From NCBI GenBank assembly GCA_016280465.1, contig JAEEGT010000163.1, positions 1 to 57,554 on the forward strand: a stretch of 57,554 bases of DNA, in the 5' to 3' direction. Under the pieces are notes generated by a model. It was given only the letters and a program-made list of their open reading frames with translations, made no database searches and was not told where the DNA came from. The number at the start of each line of letters is the position of its first letter. Within the stretch, counting starts at the first letter, position 1. A program made the translations under genes and the position numbers. The stretch is from Lachnospiraceae bacterium. Its GTDB lineage: Bacteria > Bacillota > Clostridia > Lachnospirales > Lachnospiraceae. Below, one piece after another: positions 46,872 to 56,911 of the stretch.

Positions 46872-48193
46872 ATCACAAACCCGGTCTTATACTCTTTCTT
46901 TGAAGCATAATCTGAAAGCAAAGCGAAAAGCGCATCGTTACTGTAATCCGTCTGAGCCTCCAAAAGAGGGATAACATCGCTCAAAACCTGCCTGGAGGTC
47001 TCAAGGTTTGTTTTCATCTTCTTGTGCTCATACATGGAAATATCGTAGTCGGGAAGCTCCTCGAAGAAATCGATGTGATCCTTTATGTCGGGGAAAACTT
47101 CGATACGGGTCTTCACCATGGCTGCGATCTTCTTCTTGTCGAGGGGCTTTTTGATAACCTCATCGATATAGGGAAGAGCCATTTCAAAGAACTTATCGTC
47201 ATCCATCTTCTTGATGTATTCGCCGTTCATCCACTTTAATTTCTGAATGTCGAACACTGAAGGGGACTTGTTGATCTTGTGATAATCAAAGGCTTTGACA
47301 AGTTCCGGAAGGGTAAAGAACTCATTGTTGTCTTCGGGTGACCATCCAAGAAGCGCCACATAATTGATTATGGCCTCCGTAACAAAACCCTGGTCCAAAA
47401 GATCCTCAAAGGAGGAATGACCGCTTCGCTTTGAAAGCTTCTTATGGTTTTCATCGGTAACCAGAGCAAGGTGGATATACTTGGGGCTCTCCCATCCGAA
47501 AGCATCGTAAAGTCTCTGATACTTGGGGGAAGAAGAAATATATTCGTTACCCCGGACCACATGAGTGATCCCCATGGTATGATCGTCTATAACATTGGCA
47601 AAGTTGTAAGTGGGATATCCGTCGGATTTAATGAGGATCATGTCATCCAGTTCGGAATTGTCCACGGTGATATCACCGTAAAGCTCGTCATGAAAAGTGG
47701 TGGTTCCCTCGTTGGGCACGTTCTGCCTGATCACGTAGGGCTTGCCGGCTGCAAGATTAGCCTCTATCTCCTCTTTGGAAAGGTGAAGGCAGTGCTTGTC
47801 GTAAACAACGATCTCCTTGCCGTCGATGACCTGCTTTAATCCGTCCAGTCTTTCTTTGTCACAGAAACAATAATAGGCATCACCCTGATCGATGAGCTGC
47901 TTTGCGTATTTAAGGTAAATACCGGTCTTCATACGCTCCGACTGAACATAGGGGCCGTAGCCTTTGTCGATATCGGGACCTTCGTCGTGCTTAAGCCCGG
48001 TCTTTTCAAGAGTCTTATAGATTATGTCAATGGCACCATCCACAAAACGTTCCTGGTCGGTATCCTCAATCCTTAAGATAAAGTCACCGCCCTCGTGTTT
48101 GGCAACAAGGTACTCATAAAGAGCCGTGCGAAGATTTCCCACATGCATTCTACCCGTGGGACTGGGTGCAAAACGTGTACGTATTTTAGTCAT
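46745..48193 (-). CDS. gltX: Glutamyl-tRNA synthetase
   Basis: 482 aa. The class I motifs are [20 protein letters not shown] (HIGH region HVGN) and KLSKRSG (KMSKS equivalent). It charges tRNA-Glu, possibly tRNA-Gln too if the organism uses the amidotransferase route. It starts 20 bases after the histidine kinase gene with GGAGAG before the ATG. Its 3' end overlaps the open frame of the helicase. Confidence 0.96.
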   Translation of the reverse strand: MTKIRTRFAPSPTGRMHVGNLRTALYEYLVAKHEGGDFILRIEDTDQERFVDGAIDIIYKTLEKTGLKHDEGPDIDKGYGPYVQSERMKTGIYLKYAKQLIDQGDAYYCFCDKERLDGLKQVIDGKEIVVYDKHCLHLSKEEIEANLAAGKPYVIRQNVPNEGTTTFHDELYGDITVDNSELDDMILIKSDGYPTYNFANVIDDHTMGITHVVRGNEYISSSPKYQRLYDAFGWESPKYIHLALVTDENHKKLSKRSGHSSFEDLLDQGFVTEAIINYVALLGWSPEDNNEFFTLPELVKAFDYHKINKSPSVFDIQKLKWMNGEYIKKMDDDKFFEMALPYIDEVIKKPLDKKKIAAMVKTRIEVFPDIKDHIDFFEELPDYDISMYEHKKMKTNLETSRQVLSDVIPLLEAQTDYSNDALFALLSDYASKKEYKTGFVMWPIRTALSGKQMTPAGATEIMEVLGKEESLKRLKKGLDLLK

Positions 48194-48213
48194 TGTATCT
48201 CTCCAAGTAATAA

Positions 48214-49890
48214 TTATCTTTGCTTATCCTGAGGTAAGTATTTTCTAAGTATACCGTTAAGCCATACCATGTCAATAGGTTTGGCCACATAATCGTTGAA
48301 GCCTTCGGAAATGAACATCTCTCTGATACCGCTGACAACATTGGCGGTAAGGGCTATAAGAGGCACCTTCTGCATGTATTCGTCGGAATCGGCGCGGATC
48401 ATGTTCAGGGTATCGATACCGTCCAGTTCGGGCATCATATGATCGATAAAGATTATATCGTAATCCTTGTGTTCTCTTAAGATCTCAAGGCATTCCCTTC
48501 CGCTCATACAGGTATCGACTTCGATACCGTAAGTACGGATAAGTCCCTGGGCAACCTTTAAGTTGACAGCGTTATCGTCAACAACCAATACCTTGGCGTT
48601 ATTGCCCACAACTCTGGGAGCCTCGGCCTTCTCGATATTTTCTGTCTTAAGTCCCTGGTCCGGAGACGAGATCTTCTGAGACAGGGTAAAAGTAAATTTG
48701 GAACCAACACCGTAGGTGGACTCCACATTTATGGAACCGCCCATAAGGGTGACAAGCTGTTTGCAGATGGCAAGACCAAGTCCCGTACCTTCACGGTTTC
48801 TGGTCTTTCTGGTATCAACCTGCTGAAAACTTGAGAAAAGTTTGGGCAGATCTTCTTTCTTGATACCGATACCGCTGTCCGTAACGCTTACGGAAAGATC
48901 CAGAAAACCGCCTTCCACGGTACCCTTCACATCAAGGATAACATAGCCCTTATCCGTGTATTTGATGGCGTTGGAAAGAAGGTTAAAGAGGATCTGGCGG
49001 ATACGGATCTCATCGCCTATGAGCATATCGGGAAGATCTTCCTGAATGTTGGAGCGAAGTTCCACTTCCTTGTCTTCAAGACGGATACGCATCATATTAA
49101 GGACATCGCCGATCATCTGATGGAAGGAATAAGTAACCGGAATGACTTCCATCTTGCCGCTTTCAAGCTTTGAATAATCCAGGATATCATTAACGATGGA
49201 TATAAGGACCTTGCCCGCAGTCTGGATGCTTTCAACATTGTCCTTGATCTCCGGTGAAAGGTCTTCACGAAGTGTAAGCTCCGCCATACCACAGATGGCA
49301 TTCATGGGAGTACGTATCTCGTGAGACATATTGGCCAGGAAACGCATCTTGGATTCGTTGGCCCTGTCGGCTTCTTCTGCTTTTTCCTTCATGCCGTCCA
49401 TGTATTTTCTTGCGAAATATACCACCACATAAAGGTTTGCCGAGGAACAAGCATAAATAAAGATATAAAAAGCAAACATCAGCATGGAAGGCACATTCTT
49501 TAAAATGATCTCCGGGAAAAAGATGGAATAGGAAATAAAGGCCATGACGGAAAAGATACCGGCATAGACTATATATTCCGCCTTCATGAATATGGTGATG
49601 CAGGATGTCATTACGGCAAATATCAGGACCGAAAAAGCAAGGGTCTCAAGAAGATAACCAATCACCGTGGTGGATAAAAGGACAGACACAAATATCATGG
49701 CAACCACGATCTTCTCGCTGGGCACCAGTACCGTAAGGATAAAGGTAATGGTGATCATAACAGCCGAAAACATAAGGATAAGGCGGCCCATCTCCATTCC
49801 GCCGGAGCGGAACGCATAGATGATGTGGGCTACCAGAGCCAAAAGATATTCAACAAGACAAAGTCTGACGGAATTTTTGTATCCGAACAT
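48214..49890 (-). CDS. Hybrid sensor histidine kinase with receiver domain
   Basis: 558 aa. The N-terminal 160 residues hold about five or six membrane helices with no large extracellular sensor. Then come a short linker, HisKA with the phospho-acceptor His190 in [11 protein letters not shown], HATPase_c with [13 protein letters not shown], and a C-terminal receiver with the phospho-Asp in [12 protein letters not shown]. No partner regulator lies nearby, so output may go through a separate HPt protein. The membrane-embedded input may sense lipid or quinone state (inference). It lies between degV and gltX. Confidence 0.92.
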   Translation of the reverse strand: MFGYKNSVRLCLVEYLLALVAHIIYAFRSGGMEMGRLILMFSAVMITITFILTVLVPSEKIVVAMIFVSVLLSTTVIGYLLETLAFSVLIFAVMTSCITIFMKAEYIVYAGIFSVMAFISYSIFFPEIILKNVPSMLMFAFYIFIYACSSANLYVVVYFARKYMDGMKEKAEEADRANESKMRFLANMSHEIRTPMNAICGMAELTLREDLSPEIKDNVESIQTAGKVLISIVNDILDYSKLESGKMEVIPVTYSFHQMIGDVLNMMRIRLEDKEVELRSNIQEDLPDMLIGDEIRIRQILFNLLSNAIKYTDKGYVILDVKGTVEGGFLDLSVSVTDSGIGIKKEDLPKLFSSFQQVDTRKTRNREGTGLGLAICKQLVTLMGGSINVESTYGVGSKFTFTLSQKISSPDQGLKTENIEKAEAPRVVGNNAKVLVVDDNAVNLKVAQGLIRTYGIEVDTCMSGRECLEILREHKDYDIIFIDHMMPELDGIDTLNMIRADSDEYMQKVPLIALTANVVSGIREMFISEGFNDYVAKPIDMVWLNGILRKYLPQDKQR

Positions 49891-49919
49891 TGATCCACCT
49901 TCTCAGTTGTCAATCAAGA

Positions 49920-50792
49920 TTATCTGTTATCTCCGAGGAAGAAAAGTGCAACGGTTCCGGGGCCCGCATGAGCACCGATGGTAAATCCTAAGGGATTGAT
50001 GAGGCAGTTCTTGATACCGAAACGCTTCTGAACTTCTTCCTTGACAAAAAACGCATCTTCTTCACAGTCGCCGTGACTGATAAAGAACACTTCATTTTGG
50101 TCCTTAAAGGATCCCATATGCTCACCCATGTAGTTTACAAGTTCGAGAAGAGATTTTTTTCTGCCTCTCTCCTTGCCAAGGGGGATCAGGTGTCCGTCAT
50201 TGTCAACATGAAGAACGGGCTTGATATTGAGCATGGTACCGATGAAAGCGGCACTTCTGGAAACGCGGCCGCCGCGATATAAGTGATTCAGATCGTCAAC
50301 GGTAAATATATGAACAAGGTTAAGCTTGTGTTCTTCAACCCAGGCAGCCACTTCGTCAATGGATTTGCCTGCTTTGCGCATCTCTACGGCATAGTAGACC
50401 AAAAGGCCTTCGCCCAAAGAAGCTGCAAGTGTATCGATAACGATCAGTTTAACATCGGGATGAGATTCTTTGATATCCTCCGCTGCAATACGTGCACTGT
50501 TATAGGTGCCGCTGAGTCCGGAAGAAAAAGCGATATAAAGGATTTCCTTACAGCCGGCATCAATGAGTTTAAGAAGGCCTTCCTTGGCTTCGTCGGGGTT
50601 AACCTGGGAAGTCTGGGTACGCTCTCCGCTTCTCATCATGTCATAAAAGTCCTTGAGAGGAAGCTCCGTAAGGCTCCGATAGGTACTTCCAGCGATGGTG
50701 GCAGGCAGGAAAAATTCGGTTATGTCATTCTCTTTGAGGTATTCTGCGGGAAGGTCCGCAGTGGAATCTGTTACGATTTTAAAAAAACTCAA
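49920..50792 (-). CDS. DegV family fatty-acid-binding protein
   Basis: 290 aa. It opens with KIVTDSTADLP, carries TSQVNPDE and SSGLSGTY, and ends in the second domain with IGAHAGPGTV. DegV/FakB proteins bind fatty acids and present them to FakA; no fakA is nearby. The start codon is TTG (50792), eight bases after AGGAGG; the next in-frame Met is far downstream. The TTG is located in the 3' arm of a terminator-like hairpin whose T-run encodes Phe3-Phe4. Confidence 0.92.
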   Translation of the reverse strand: MSFFKIVTDSTADLPAEYLKENDITEFFLPATIAGSTYRSLTELPLKDFYDMMRSGERTQTSQVNPDEAKEGLLKLIDAGCKEILYIAFSSGLSGTYNSARIAAEDIKESHPDVKLIVIDTLAASLGEGLLVYYAVEMRKAGKSIDEVAAWVEEHKLNLVHIFTVDDLNHLYRGGRVSRSAAFIGTMLNIKPVLHVDNDGHLIPLGKERGRKKSLLELVNYMGEHMGSFKDQNEVFFISHGDCEEDAFFVKEEVQKRFGIKNCLINPLGFTIGAHAGPGTVALFFLGDNR

Positions 50793-50844
50793 TGCAGTGT
50801 CCTCCTAACGTTTCTACCGTTAAATGATAACACTACATTGAGTT
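50781..50844 (-). terminator. Terminator-like hairpin spanning the degV ribosome binding site and start codon
   Basis: On the minus strand AACTCAATGTAGTGT (50844-50830) pairs with ACACTGCATTGAGTT (50800-50786) over 15 bp with one G-T pair, followed by a run of T. The 29-base loop has an inner TAACG/CGTTA hairpin and the AGGAGG. It may end the nrdD-nrdG-dut transcript and restrict degV translation. Confidence 0.7.
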
Positions 50845-50869
50845 AAACGCAAACAAAAAACTTATTGGA

Positions 50870-51385
50870 TCACTTGCCTGTGGTACTTCCGAAGCCGCCG
50901 TTTCTCACATCGGTACATTCGTCATCCTCGGTGATGCCAAACTGCATAAAGATACCCTGAGCAAATCCGGTGGCTTCTTCCATCACAAGAGTCCTGTTTT
51001 CATTGGTATCGTTGGTAACCTTGATGAAAATATGGCCCTCATTGTCGGATCCGTAATAATCCGAATCTATAATGCCCACGGTATTGTTTAACTGAAGGCG
51101 ATACTTAAACCCGAGTCCGCTCCTGGGATAGATCATGAGCACATAATCTTCCCTCATCTTTGCCCGTATTCCCGTAGGGATCTTGGCTGTTTCACCGGGG
51201 CTTAAGGTAACCTGCAGGGGCATAAAGAAATCATAGCCGGCGCTTCCGGAAGTGGCACGCCTGGGAAGCTTTATCTTATCATAGATCTTCTTTGCTTCTT
51301 CAGCAGATACCTTAGGAAAAGTATCTGTAAAATCATTTATAAAACGGTCTGTCGAGACCTTCTCAAAATGTGCAACTCGTTCCAT
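50870..51385 (-). CDS. dut: dUTP diphosphatase
   Basis: 171 aa from ATG 51385, seven bases after GGAG; the open frame runs 59 codons further up inside nrdG without coding sense. All five dUTPase motifs are visible: GSAGYDFF, PRSGLGFKY, GIIDSDYYG, GFAQGIFMQFG and the C-terminal GGFGSTTGK that closes over the site. It hydrolyses dUTP to dUMP. It overlaps nrdG by 23 bases and is the last gene of the anaerobic nucleotide operon. Confidence 0.92.
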   Translation of the reverse strand: MERVAHFEKVSTDRFINDFTDTFPKVSAEEAKKIYDKIKLPRRATSGSAGYDFFMPLQVTLSPGETAKIPTGIRAKMREDYVLMIYPRSGLGFKYRLQLNNTVGIIDSDYYGSDNEGHIFIKVTNDTNENRTLVMEEATGFAQGIFMQFGITEDDECTDVRNGGFGSTTGK

Positions 51386-51935
51386 TGTAATCTCCGCATG
51401 TAAGTGGTGTTGATACCACGGGATTTCCGAAATGATCCCCGCAGTGTAAAAGTGGTGTGGAAGGATCCGTGAGGGCAAGACTCTTTTGAACGTCAATGAC
51501 TCTTTGATTGCTGCTTCCCTTCCACATAAGGGTAACATCCAGCTTATCGATCTGGAATTCACCGTCTACCAGCACATCCACATATTTCATTATGGGGTAA
51601 TGACAGATATTCTCCCACAGGTCTCCGGTATAGAGCCATATGGTCTTTTCGGGATACTTTTCCTTGATCCTGGCCGCAAGTTCCTGCACGCCCTGCCTGT
51701 TTGCAGGATGCAGGGGATCTCCGCCGGAAAAGGTGATACCGGCTATATAGGGTTTATCCAGTTGTTCATATATTTCCGCTTCGGCGGATTCATCAAAAGG
51801 AAGTCCGCCTTCCGGGTCCCAGGTTATGGGGTTCTGGCACCCCTTGCAGCAGTGGTTGCAGCCTGCGACCCAAAGCACAACACGAAGGCCGTCGCCGTTC
51901 TTCATGTCGTCCTTGGTTATATTGTGATATCTCAT
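51363..51935 (-). CDS. nrdG: Anaerobic ribonucleotide reductase activating protein
   Basis: 190 aa radical SAM enzyme. The cluster motif is CNHCCKGC, and FSGGDPL is the SAM-binding GGE-like segment. It generates the glycyl radical on NrdD. It carries about 25 residues beyond the usual end (DHFGNPVVSTPL...), in the region that overlaps dut. It begins two bases after the nrdD stop. Confidence 0.94.
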   Translation of the reverse strand: MRYHNITKDDMKNGDGLRVVLWVAGCNHCCKGCQNPITWDPEGGLPFDESAEAEIYEQLDKPYIAGITFSGGDPLHPANRQGVQELAARIKEKYPEKTIWLYTGDLWENICHYPIMKYVDVLVDGEFQIDKLDVTLMWKGSSNQRVIDVQKSLALTDPSTPLLHCGDHFGNPVVSTPLTCGDYNGTSCTF

Positions 51936-51937
51936 GA

Positions 51938-54118
51938 TTACATGGACTTCCTTTCTGCGATTTCTGCCATCTTGGCATCATTCAGTCTGGTGTCCCCGTG
52001 AACCCTGGAATAAGAAAGATATCCGTTCATGCGGTCTATCTTTGTAAGGTTTCTGCTTCCGCATTTGGGGCAGACATCCATTTCAAGCTCCTGATGACCG
52101 CAATCATCGCAATAAGCAAGGGACAGGTTTACACCTTCGTAGAAGCCCATGTCCATGGCCCTGTGTATCAAAGCCTTAACAGCATCGATGTTGTAATCGA
52201 TGGGATATTTAACGTATTGGATCTTACCGCCGTTAGAAAGATCCCAGAATCTTGCTTCCAGATCCTGTTTCTGTATGGGAGTGATATCCTCCGATACATG
52301 GCAGTGGAAGGAATTGGAAACATATTCCCTGTCGCTGACGCCTTCGATGATGCCGTATTTCTTGCGGAACTGCTGAACCTGAAGTCCGCAAAGGCTCTCT
52401 GCGGGAGTTCCGTAAATGGCATAGAGGTTTCCGTCTTCTTCCTTGAACTCGGTGATCTTTTTGTTTATGTATTCAAGGACCTCAAGGGCAAATGCACCGT
52501 CCTCCACAAGGGACTTTCCGTTATAGAGTTCCTGAAGCTCATTGAGAGCCGTGATACCGAAGCTTGCGGTTGCAGATTTGAGCAAAGGCTTGATCTTATC
52601 GGTGAGTTTAAGGTGTCCGCCCAGGAATCCGCCTTCACAATAAGCAAGGGGATTGGTGGAGGCTCTCATCTCTCCGAGGTATGCATAAGTCCTTATATGG
52701 AGCTGTCTTATAAGGTTAAGATAATAATCCAGTACTTCATAGAAATCTCTGCTTTCCTTACGAGCCTTGGCAAGTATCATGGGAAGATGCAGAGAAACCG
52801 CACCTATATTGAAACGTCCAACGAATACAGGCTTGTCATCGGCGTCTGCAGGATGCATACCGCCCCTCTCATACCAGGGAGAAAGAAAGGCACGGCAGCC
52901 CATGGGAGAAATGATACGTCCGTACTGCTTGTATATGCTTGCAACATATCCCTGACCGGTAAGGGACAGCCAGTCGGGATACATGGTCTTGGCGGAACAT
53001 CTTACGCCGGCCTCGAATACATCCTCAAGCTCCTTGCCGGGTCCGTGAAGGTTTTCATCGTACAGAAATACGATCTTAGGGAAAAGAACGGGTTTCTTGC
53101 ATTCCTTCTTGCCCTGTCCGCGACGACGTACATTGAGCATGGAAATGGTGGCAAGTTTTGCGAATCTGCCTGTTCCTGTACCGGCGGTAACGGTGATGAA
53201 AGGATAATCACCCCTTGAAGAAGCAACGGTATTGAACTTATACTCCCATCCCTGGAAGCCCTGTTCAAATTCTCTGGTAACGTCGCTCAAAGCCTCGGCA
53301 GCAGCCATATCATCGTCGATACCGAGTCTTCTGTATTTGTCTATATATTTGTCATAGGATTTCTGGGCATAGGGTTCAAGGATAAGATCGACGCTGGGTA
53401 CGGTAAATCCGCCGTACTGCTGGCTGGCAGCACTAAGTACGATATCACCGATAACATCAAAAGCAACATCAAGGGTCTTGGGCTCGTTGTACCAGATATT
53501 ACCCATCTCAAAACCGCCGGTAAGAACGCTCTGAACGTCAAAAAGGCAGCAGTTCATGGTATCTCTGCGGGCAGACATGTCGTGAACGTAAATATATCCG
53601 TCTCTGCAGGCCTGGATCTCCTCGGTGGTCATGAAAAACTTCTGGTACAGTTCCTTATTGAGCTGATTGAAGATAAGACTTCTCTTGGTGGAAACCAGGG
53701 CCGAATCGGTATTGGCATTTTCCTTGTCACCGATGTACATGATGGACTGGCTCTTTTTGTAAACATCATCCAGCATGCGTACAAAATCCTGCTTGTAGTT
53801 GCGGTAATCCCTGTAGCTCTTTGCAACAATGGGCTTAACCTCTTCAAGGGCGGATTCAACGATATTATGCATAACGGGGATGGGTACCTCATCAAGACCC
53901 ATCTCGCTCACGCGCTGGATAACATATTTACAGATCTTTTCATTCTCAGCGGGAGTAAACTTTGTAAGAGCACGATATGCGCTCTTCGCAATGGCATTGA
54001 TGACCTTCTGAACGTTGAAGATCTCCTTGCTGCCGTCCTTTTTGATAACGTAGATCTCTTTGTCGGGTTTGTACAATTCCCCGTAATTTACGTTTTTATC
54101 CTCCGTATTTGCGCTCAC
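51938..54118 (-). CDS. nrdD: Anaerobic ribonucleoside-triphosphate reductase (class III)
   Basis: 726 aa. An N-terminal ATP-cone (KKDGSKEIFNVQKVINAIAKS) precedes the barrel. A zinc site of two CxxC pairs (CDDCG, CPKCG) comes just before the glycyl-radical loop RMNGYLSY, with the radical Gly at residue 699. A further 27 residues follow, slightly longer than usual. It reduces NTPs to dNTPs without oxygen. The start codon is GTG, ten bases after GGGAGG. It heads nrdD-nrdG-dut. No NrdR box pair is obvious upstream. Confidence 0.96.
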   Translation of the reverse strand: MSANTEDKNVNYGELYKPDKEIYVIKKDGSKEIFNVQKVINAIAKSAYRALTKFTPAENEKICKYVIQRVSEMGLDEVPIPVMHNIVESALEEVKPIVAKSYRDYRNYKQDFVRMLDDVYKKSQSIMYIGDKENANTDSALVSTKRSLIFNQLNKELYQKFFMTTEEIQACRDGYIYVHDMSARRDTMNCCLFDVQSVLTGGFEMGNIWYNEPKTLDVAFDVIGDIVLSAASQQYGGFTVPSVDLILEPYAQKSYDKYIDKYRRLGIDDDMAAAEALSDVTREFEQGFQGWEYKFNTVASSRGDYPFITVTAGTGTGRFAKLATISMLNVRRRGQGKKECKKPVLFPKIVFLYDENLHGPGKELEDVFEAGVRCSAKTMYPDWLSLTGQGYVASIYKQYGRIISPMGCRAFLSPWYERGGMHPADADDKPVFVGRFNIGAVSLHLPMILAKARKESRDFYEVLDYYLNLIRQLHIRTYAYLGEMRASTNPLAYCEGGFLGGHLKLTDKIKPLLKSATASFGITALNELQELYNGKSLVEDGAFALEVLEYINKKITEFKEEDGNLYAIYGTPAESLCGLQVQQFRKKYGIIEGVSDREYVSNSFHCHVSEDITPIQKQDLEARFWDLSNGGKIQYVKYPIDYNIDAVKALIHRAMDMGFYEGVNLSLAYCDDCGHQELEMDVCPKCGSRNLTKIDRMNGYLSYSRVHGDTRLNDAKMAEIAERKSM

Positions 54119-54170
54119 CTTTCAAAAACCTCCCAGAAAATAAAGTACTAAATTTGGAATAAAAGAAAAT

Positions 54171-54196
54171 AAGAAGCACAACATCTTGTGCTTCTT
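54171..54196 (-). terminator. Intrinsic terminator after rnhA
   Basis: AAGAAGCACAA (54171-54181) and TTGTGCTTCTT (54186-54196) form a perfect 11-bp stem with a four-base loop, followed on the minus strand by ATTTTCTTTT. It separates rnhA from nrdD. Confidence 0.85.
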
Positions 54197-54254
54197 AAGT
54201 ATAAAACAACTGAATCTAGAAAACAATAGGTTATATAAAAATTTTTATCTCAAA

Positions 54255-54704
54255 CTATGCTTTGCCGGCCTCTTCGGCACTGCCGGAAGCAAGATGATCG
54301 CAGCGTTCGTTTTCGGGATGTCCCGCATGGCCCTTCACCCACTCAAAGGTAACGGAATGAGGCTCCATTGCTTTTAAAAGTCTTTCCCACAGTTCGATAT
54401 TCTTGACCGTGCCCTTCTTCCATCCCGTTTTCTTCCAGGAGTCTATCCAGTGCTGATTAAAGGCATCCACAACATATTTGGAATCCGAAATGACTTTCAC
54501 ACTGCAGGGTCTGTTTAAGGCTTCAAGGCCCACGATCACGCCCATGAGCTCCATCCGGTTGTTTGTGGTCTCCTTAAAGCCCTCGGTAAGCTCAAGTTCG
54601 TGAACTTCACCCTTTGAATCGGTAAAAGAAACTATTGTACCGTATCCTCCTGGGCCGGGATTACCCTTTGAAGCGCCGTCCGAATATATGGTCACACTTG
54701 TCAT
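54255..54704 (-). CDS. rnhA: Ribonuclease HI
   Basis: 149 aa from ATG 54704, five bases after GGAGG, overlapping the MutS-like stop by four bases (ATGA). The metal site is complete: Asp in IYSDGASKGNPG, Glu in NNRMELMGV, Asp in ISDSKYVVD, and the His/Asp end with WVKGHAGHPENERCD. It removes RNA from RNA-DNA hybrids. Confidence 0.95.
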   Translation of the reverse strand: MTSVTIYSDGASKGNPGPGGYGTIVSFTDSKGEVHELELTEGFKETTNNRMELMGVIVGLEALNRPCSVKVISDSKYVVDAFNQHWIDSWKKTGWKKGTVKNIELWERLLKAMEPHSVTFEWVKGHAGHPENERCDHLASGSAEEAGKA

Positions 54705-56386
54705 ACAGTCCTCCACTTGCCGGTCTTTTCAAAATCAGCAGCCATATTGCCGGCCTTGTCTGTGATCTCTTCGGAAAAGCCCATAAGAGTCAAAAGCTTA
54801 ATGGCGTTTCTCGTGGCCGCGCTGCCCTGCTTTAACTTATAGCTGAAGGAAATATCATTGTCCGTGACAGTCTCGTCAAAATAATAGTTATCGTATTTAT
54901 CCGCCACAAGTCCCGTAAGCTCTATGTCATGGGTCGCAACAAAGCAAAGCACCTTCTTTTCCCTAAGGCTTTCAAGGATACTGGTGCAGGCTGCGATACG
55001 CTCGATGGTGTTGGTGCCGCGAAGCACTTCGTCAAGGAAGCAAAGCACGGGACGGGGATCGCCGTCCTCGGCTTTGTCGATTATCCTCTTGATGGCCTTG
55101 ATCTCGACCATGAAATAACTGTCATCGTTTTGAAGGTCGTCTCTTAAGGACATGGATGAAAAGATCCTGTAATCATCCATGGAAAAAGCATCGGCCGTGC
55201 AGGTATGTACCGACTTCGCCATAATGGCGTTAATGAGCACGGTCTTTAAAAAAGTGGATTTACCCGATGCGTTGGAGCCTGTTATAAGGACTCCCCTGTC
55301 GGATGTCTCGATACTGTTCTTGACGGGATCGGAAATAAGGGGATGATACATGTTAAGTCCCCTGATACCGTGGCCTTCTTCAGGAATGCAGTGATCGGTA
55401 AGAGCCTCTCTCAAAGAAGCAATAACGATGTAAGTATCCAGTTTTCCCAGGTTTTCGTATACTCTTTCGATGTTTTCCCTGTTCTTTTTCAGTTCATCAA
55501 GACTTCTGTAAAAGCTGATGATATCCACATGGAAGAACATCCTGAGATAATCGCCCAAAAGTTCCAGAGGATTTCCCACACCCGTGAATTTATTGCCGGA
55601 ATTAACCGCGTGACGTCCGTTCCTTCTGAAGGTCTCAAGCTTTTTGAGAGTATCTTTGATATCGGATATCTCATCAAAGACCGAACCGTCGCGGTGCCTT
55701 GTCATCCGCTCCGAAACCTTTAAGAAGTTTATGATAAATCCAAGGCAGACCACATAGATCTCGATATCTCCCCTGGCCTTGTAGTAGGTGATAATATTGT
55801 AGATAAGCCCTGCCACAAGCGCCATTACACCTATGGACCCATCGATAAAGATGATACCCACTGCCGCGATCAAAAAGATAATGGGTATAAATTCGGTGAT
55901 CAGGTTCTTTCCTTTGACGTCAAGAAAAAGGTCGAGACAATCCCAGAAGCTGACGCCCCTCATGGAACCCACCGACATAAGATCTGCCTGGAGTTTTTCC
56001 CTTTCTTCCCTGTTTCCGGAAAGATAAGAGACCTTTTTCTCAAGATCCGAAATTTTATCTTTGTTATATATGGGGGTCCTGAGCCGATGATAAAAATATT
56101 CGCTGCCGGGAGCCGATACAGCCGTGTTAAAAGCAACAAACAGCCTGTCGAATTCAATATCCGAAGCGGTAATATCATCGATGGAATCAGGGTTTTTCTT
56201 TCTTGCATTGTAAAGGGCTATCCTTGCAAGTTCATCCCCGCTGTATTCCCGGTCGGAGAACTTTCCGTACCCCGCCGTGATCTTTTGAAGCCTCTGTTTA
56301 TCCTTCTTTGAGGCATCGTAATATTCCTTGAAAAAGAAAACAAGGAACAACCCCACTGCCACAATGGCCATTATCAAATATTGCAT
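54701..56386 (-). CDS. Membrane-anchored MutS-like ATPase
   Basis: 561 aa. The start is taken as ATG 56386, which shares one base with the cdd stop (TGATG); a GTG one codon upstream is also possible. One N-terminal membrane helix (about 3-21) and two more near residues 165-205 are clear. The C-terminal 200 residues form the MutS domain V ATPase: GSNASGKST, FLDEVLRGTNT, ATHDIELT. Mismatch-recognition domains I and II are absent. Proteins of this kind are known in Clostridia but their role is not; mismatch repair is unlikely with membrane insertion. Confidence 0.85.
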   Translation of the reverse strand: MQYLIMAIVAVGLFLVFFFKEYYDASKKDKQRLQKITAGYGKFSDREYSGDELARIALYNARKKNPDSIDDITASDIEFDRLFVAFNTAVSAPGSEYFYHRLRTPIYNKDKISDLEKKVSYLSGNREEREKLQADLMSVGSMRGVSFWDCLDLFLDVKGKNLITEFIPIIFLIAAVGIIFIDGSIGVMALVAGLIYNIITYYKARGDIEIYVVCLGFIINFLKVSERMTRHRDGSVFDEISDIKDTLKKLETFRRNGRHAVNSGNKFTGVGNPLELLGDYLRMFFHVDIISFYRSLDELKKNRENIERVYENLGKLDTYIVIASLREALTDHCIPEEGHGIRGLNMYHPLISDPVKNSIETSDRGVLITGSNASGKSTFLKTVLINAIMAKSVHTCTADAFSMDDYRIFSSMSLRDDLQNDDSYFMVEIKAIKRIIDKAEDGDPRPVLCFLDEVLRGTNTIERIAACTSILESLREKKVLCFVATHDIELTGLVADKYDNYYFDETVTDNDISFSYKLKQGSAATRNAIKLLTLMGFSEEITDKAGNMAADFEKTGKWRTV

Positions 56387-56796
56387 CACAGATTATCCGG
56401 CCCGAATCCCTTCGGGAACAACTCCTTTAAAGTAAATATACTGAAATCATCAACAGATTTCGCAACAATGATCTCAAAAGTATCGGGATTGCAGAATTCC
56501 ATCATCACCTGTCTGCAGACTCCGCAGGGATAAGCATAACCGTCCACGGGCTTAGAAACATCGCCCCCGACTATGGCTATCCTTGAAAATTCAGTATCTC
56601 CTTCGCTGACAGCCTTGAAAATCGCTGTCCTTTCCGCACAGTTTGTAGGAGAAAAGGCTGCGTTCTCAATATTACAGCCAAGATACACCCTTCCGTTCTT
56701 ACAAAGAAGTGCCGCTCCAACGGCAAATCCGGAATAGGGGCAATAGGACCTTTCTCTGGCTCTGAAAGCTTCCCGTATGAGTTCTTCGTCAGTCAT
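56386..56796 (-). CDS. cdd: Cytidine deaminase
   Basis: 136 aa from ATG 56796, preceded by AAGGAG; the frame is open ten codons upstream of that site. Zinc and catalytic residues are in NCAERTAIF and PCGVCRQVM. It deaminates cytidine and deoxycytidine in pyrimidine salvage. It heads cdd, MutS-like gene and rnhA. Confidence 0.95.
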   Translation of the reverse strand: MTDEELIREAFRARERSYCPYSGFAVGAALLCKNGRVYLGCNIENAAFSPTNCAERTAIFKAVSEGDTEFSRIAIVGGDVSKPVDGYAYPCGVCRQVMMEFCNPDTFEIIVAKSVDDFSIFTLKELFPKGFGPDNL

Positions 56797-56852
56797 CGAT
56801 CTGTCTCCTTGAATCAAAAGTCCCAAAAAGGGAACCCAAAGGTAAGAGGATC

Positions 56853-56890
56853 TAAAAAAGCACCCACAGTCATTATAATCTGCGGGTGCT
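56853..56890 (-). terminator. Intrinsic terminator after tyrS
   Basis: On the minus strand AGCACCCGCAG (56890-56880) pairs with CTGTGGGTGCT (56869-56859) over 11 bp (one G-T pair) followed by six T. Confidence 0.85.
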
Positions 56891-56911
56891 CTTTAGAAAA
56901 GTCAAATTGTA

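Noticed and set aside
54119-54170. NrdR box upstream of nrdD
   Set aside because: No pair of 16-base palindromic boxes can be seen in this short AT-rich segment.
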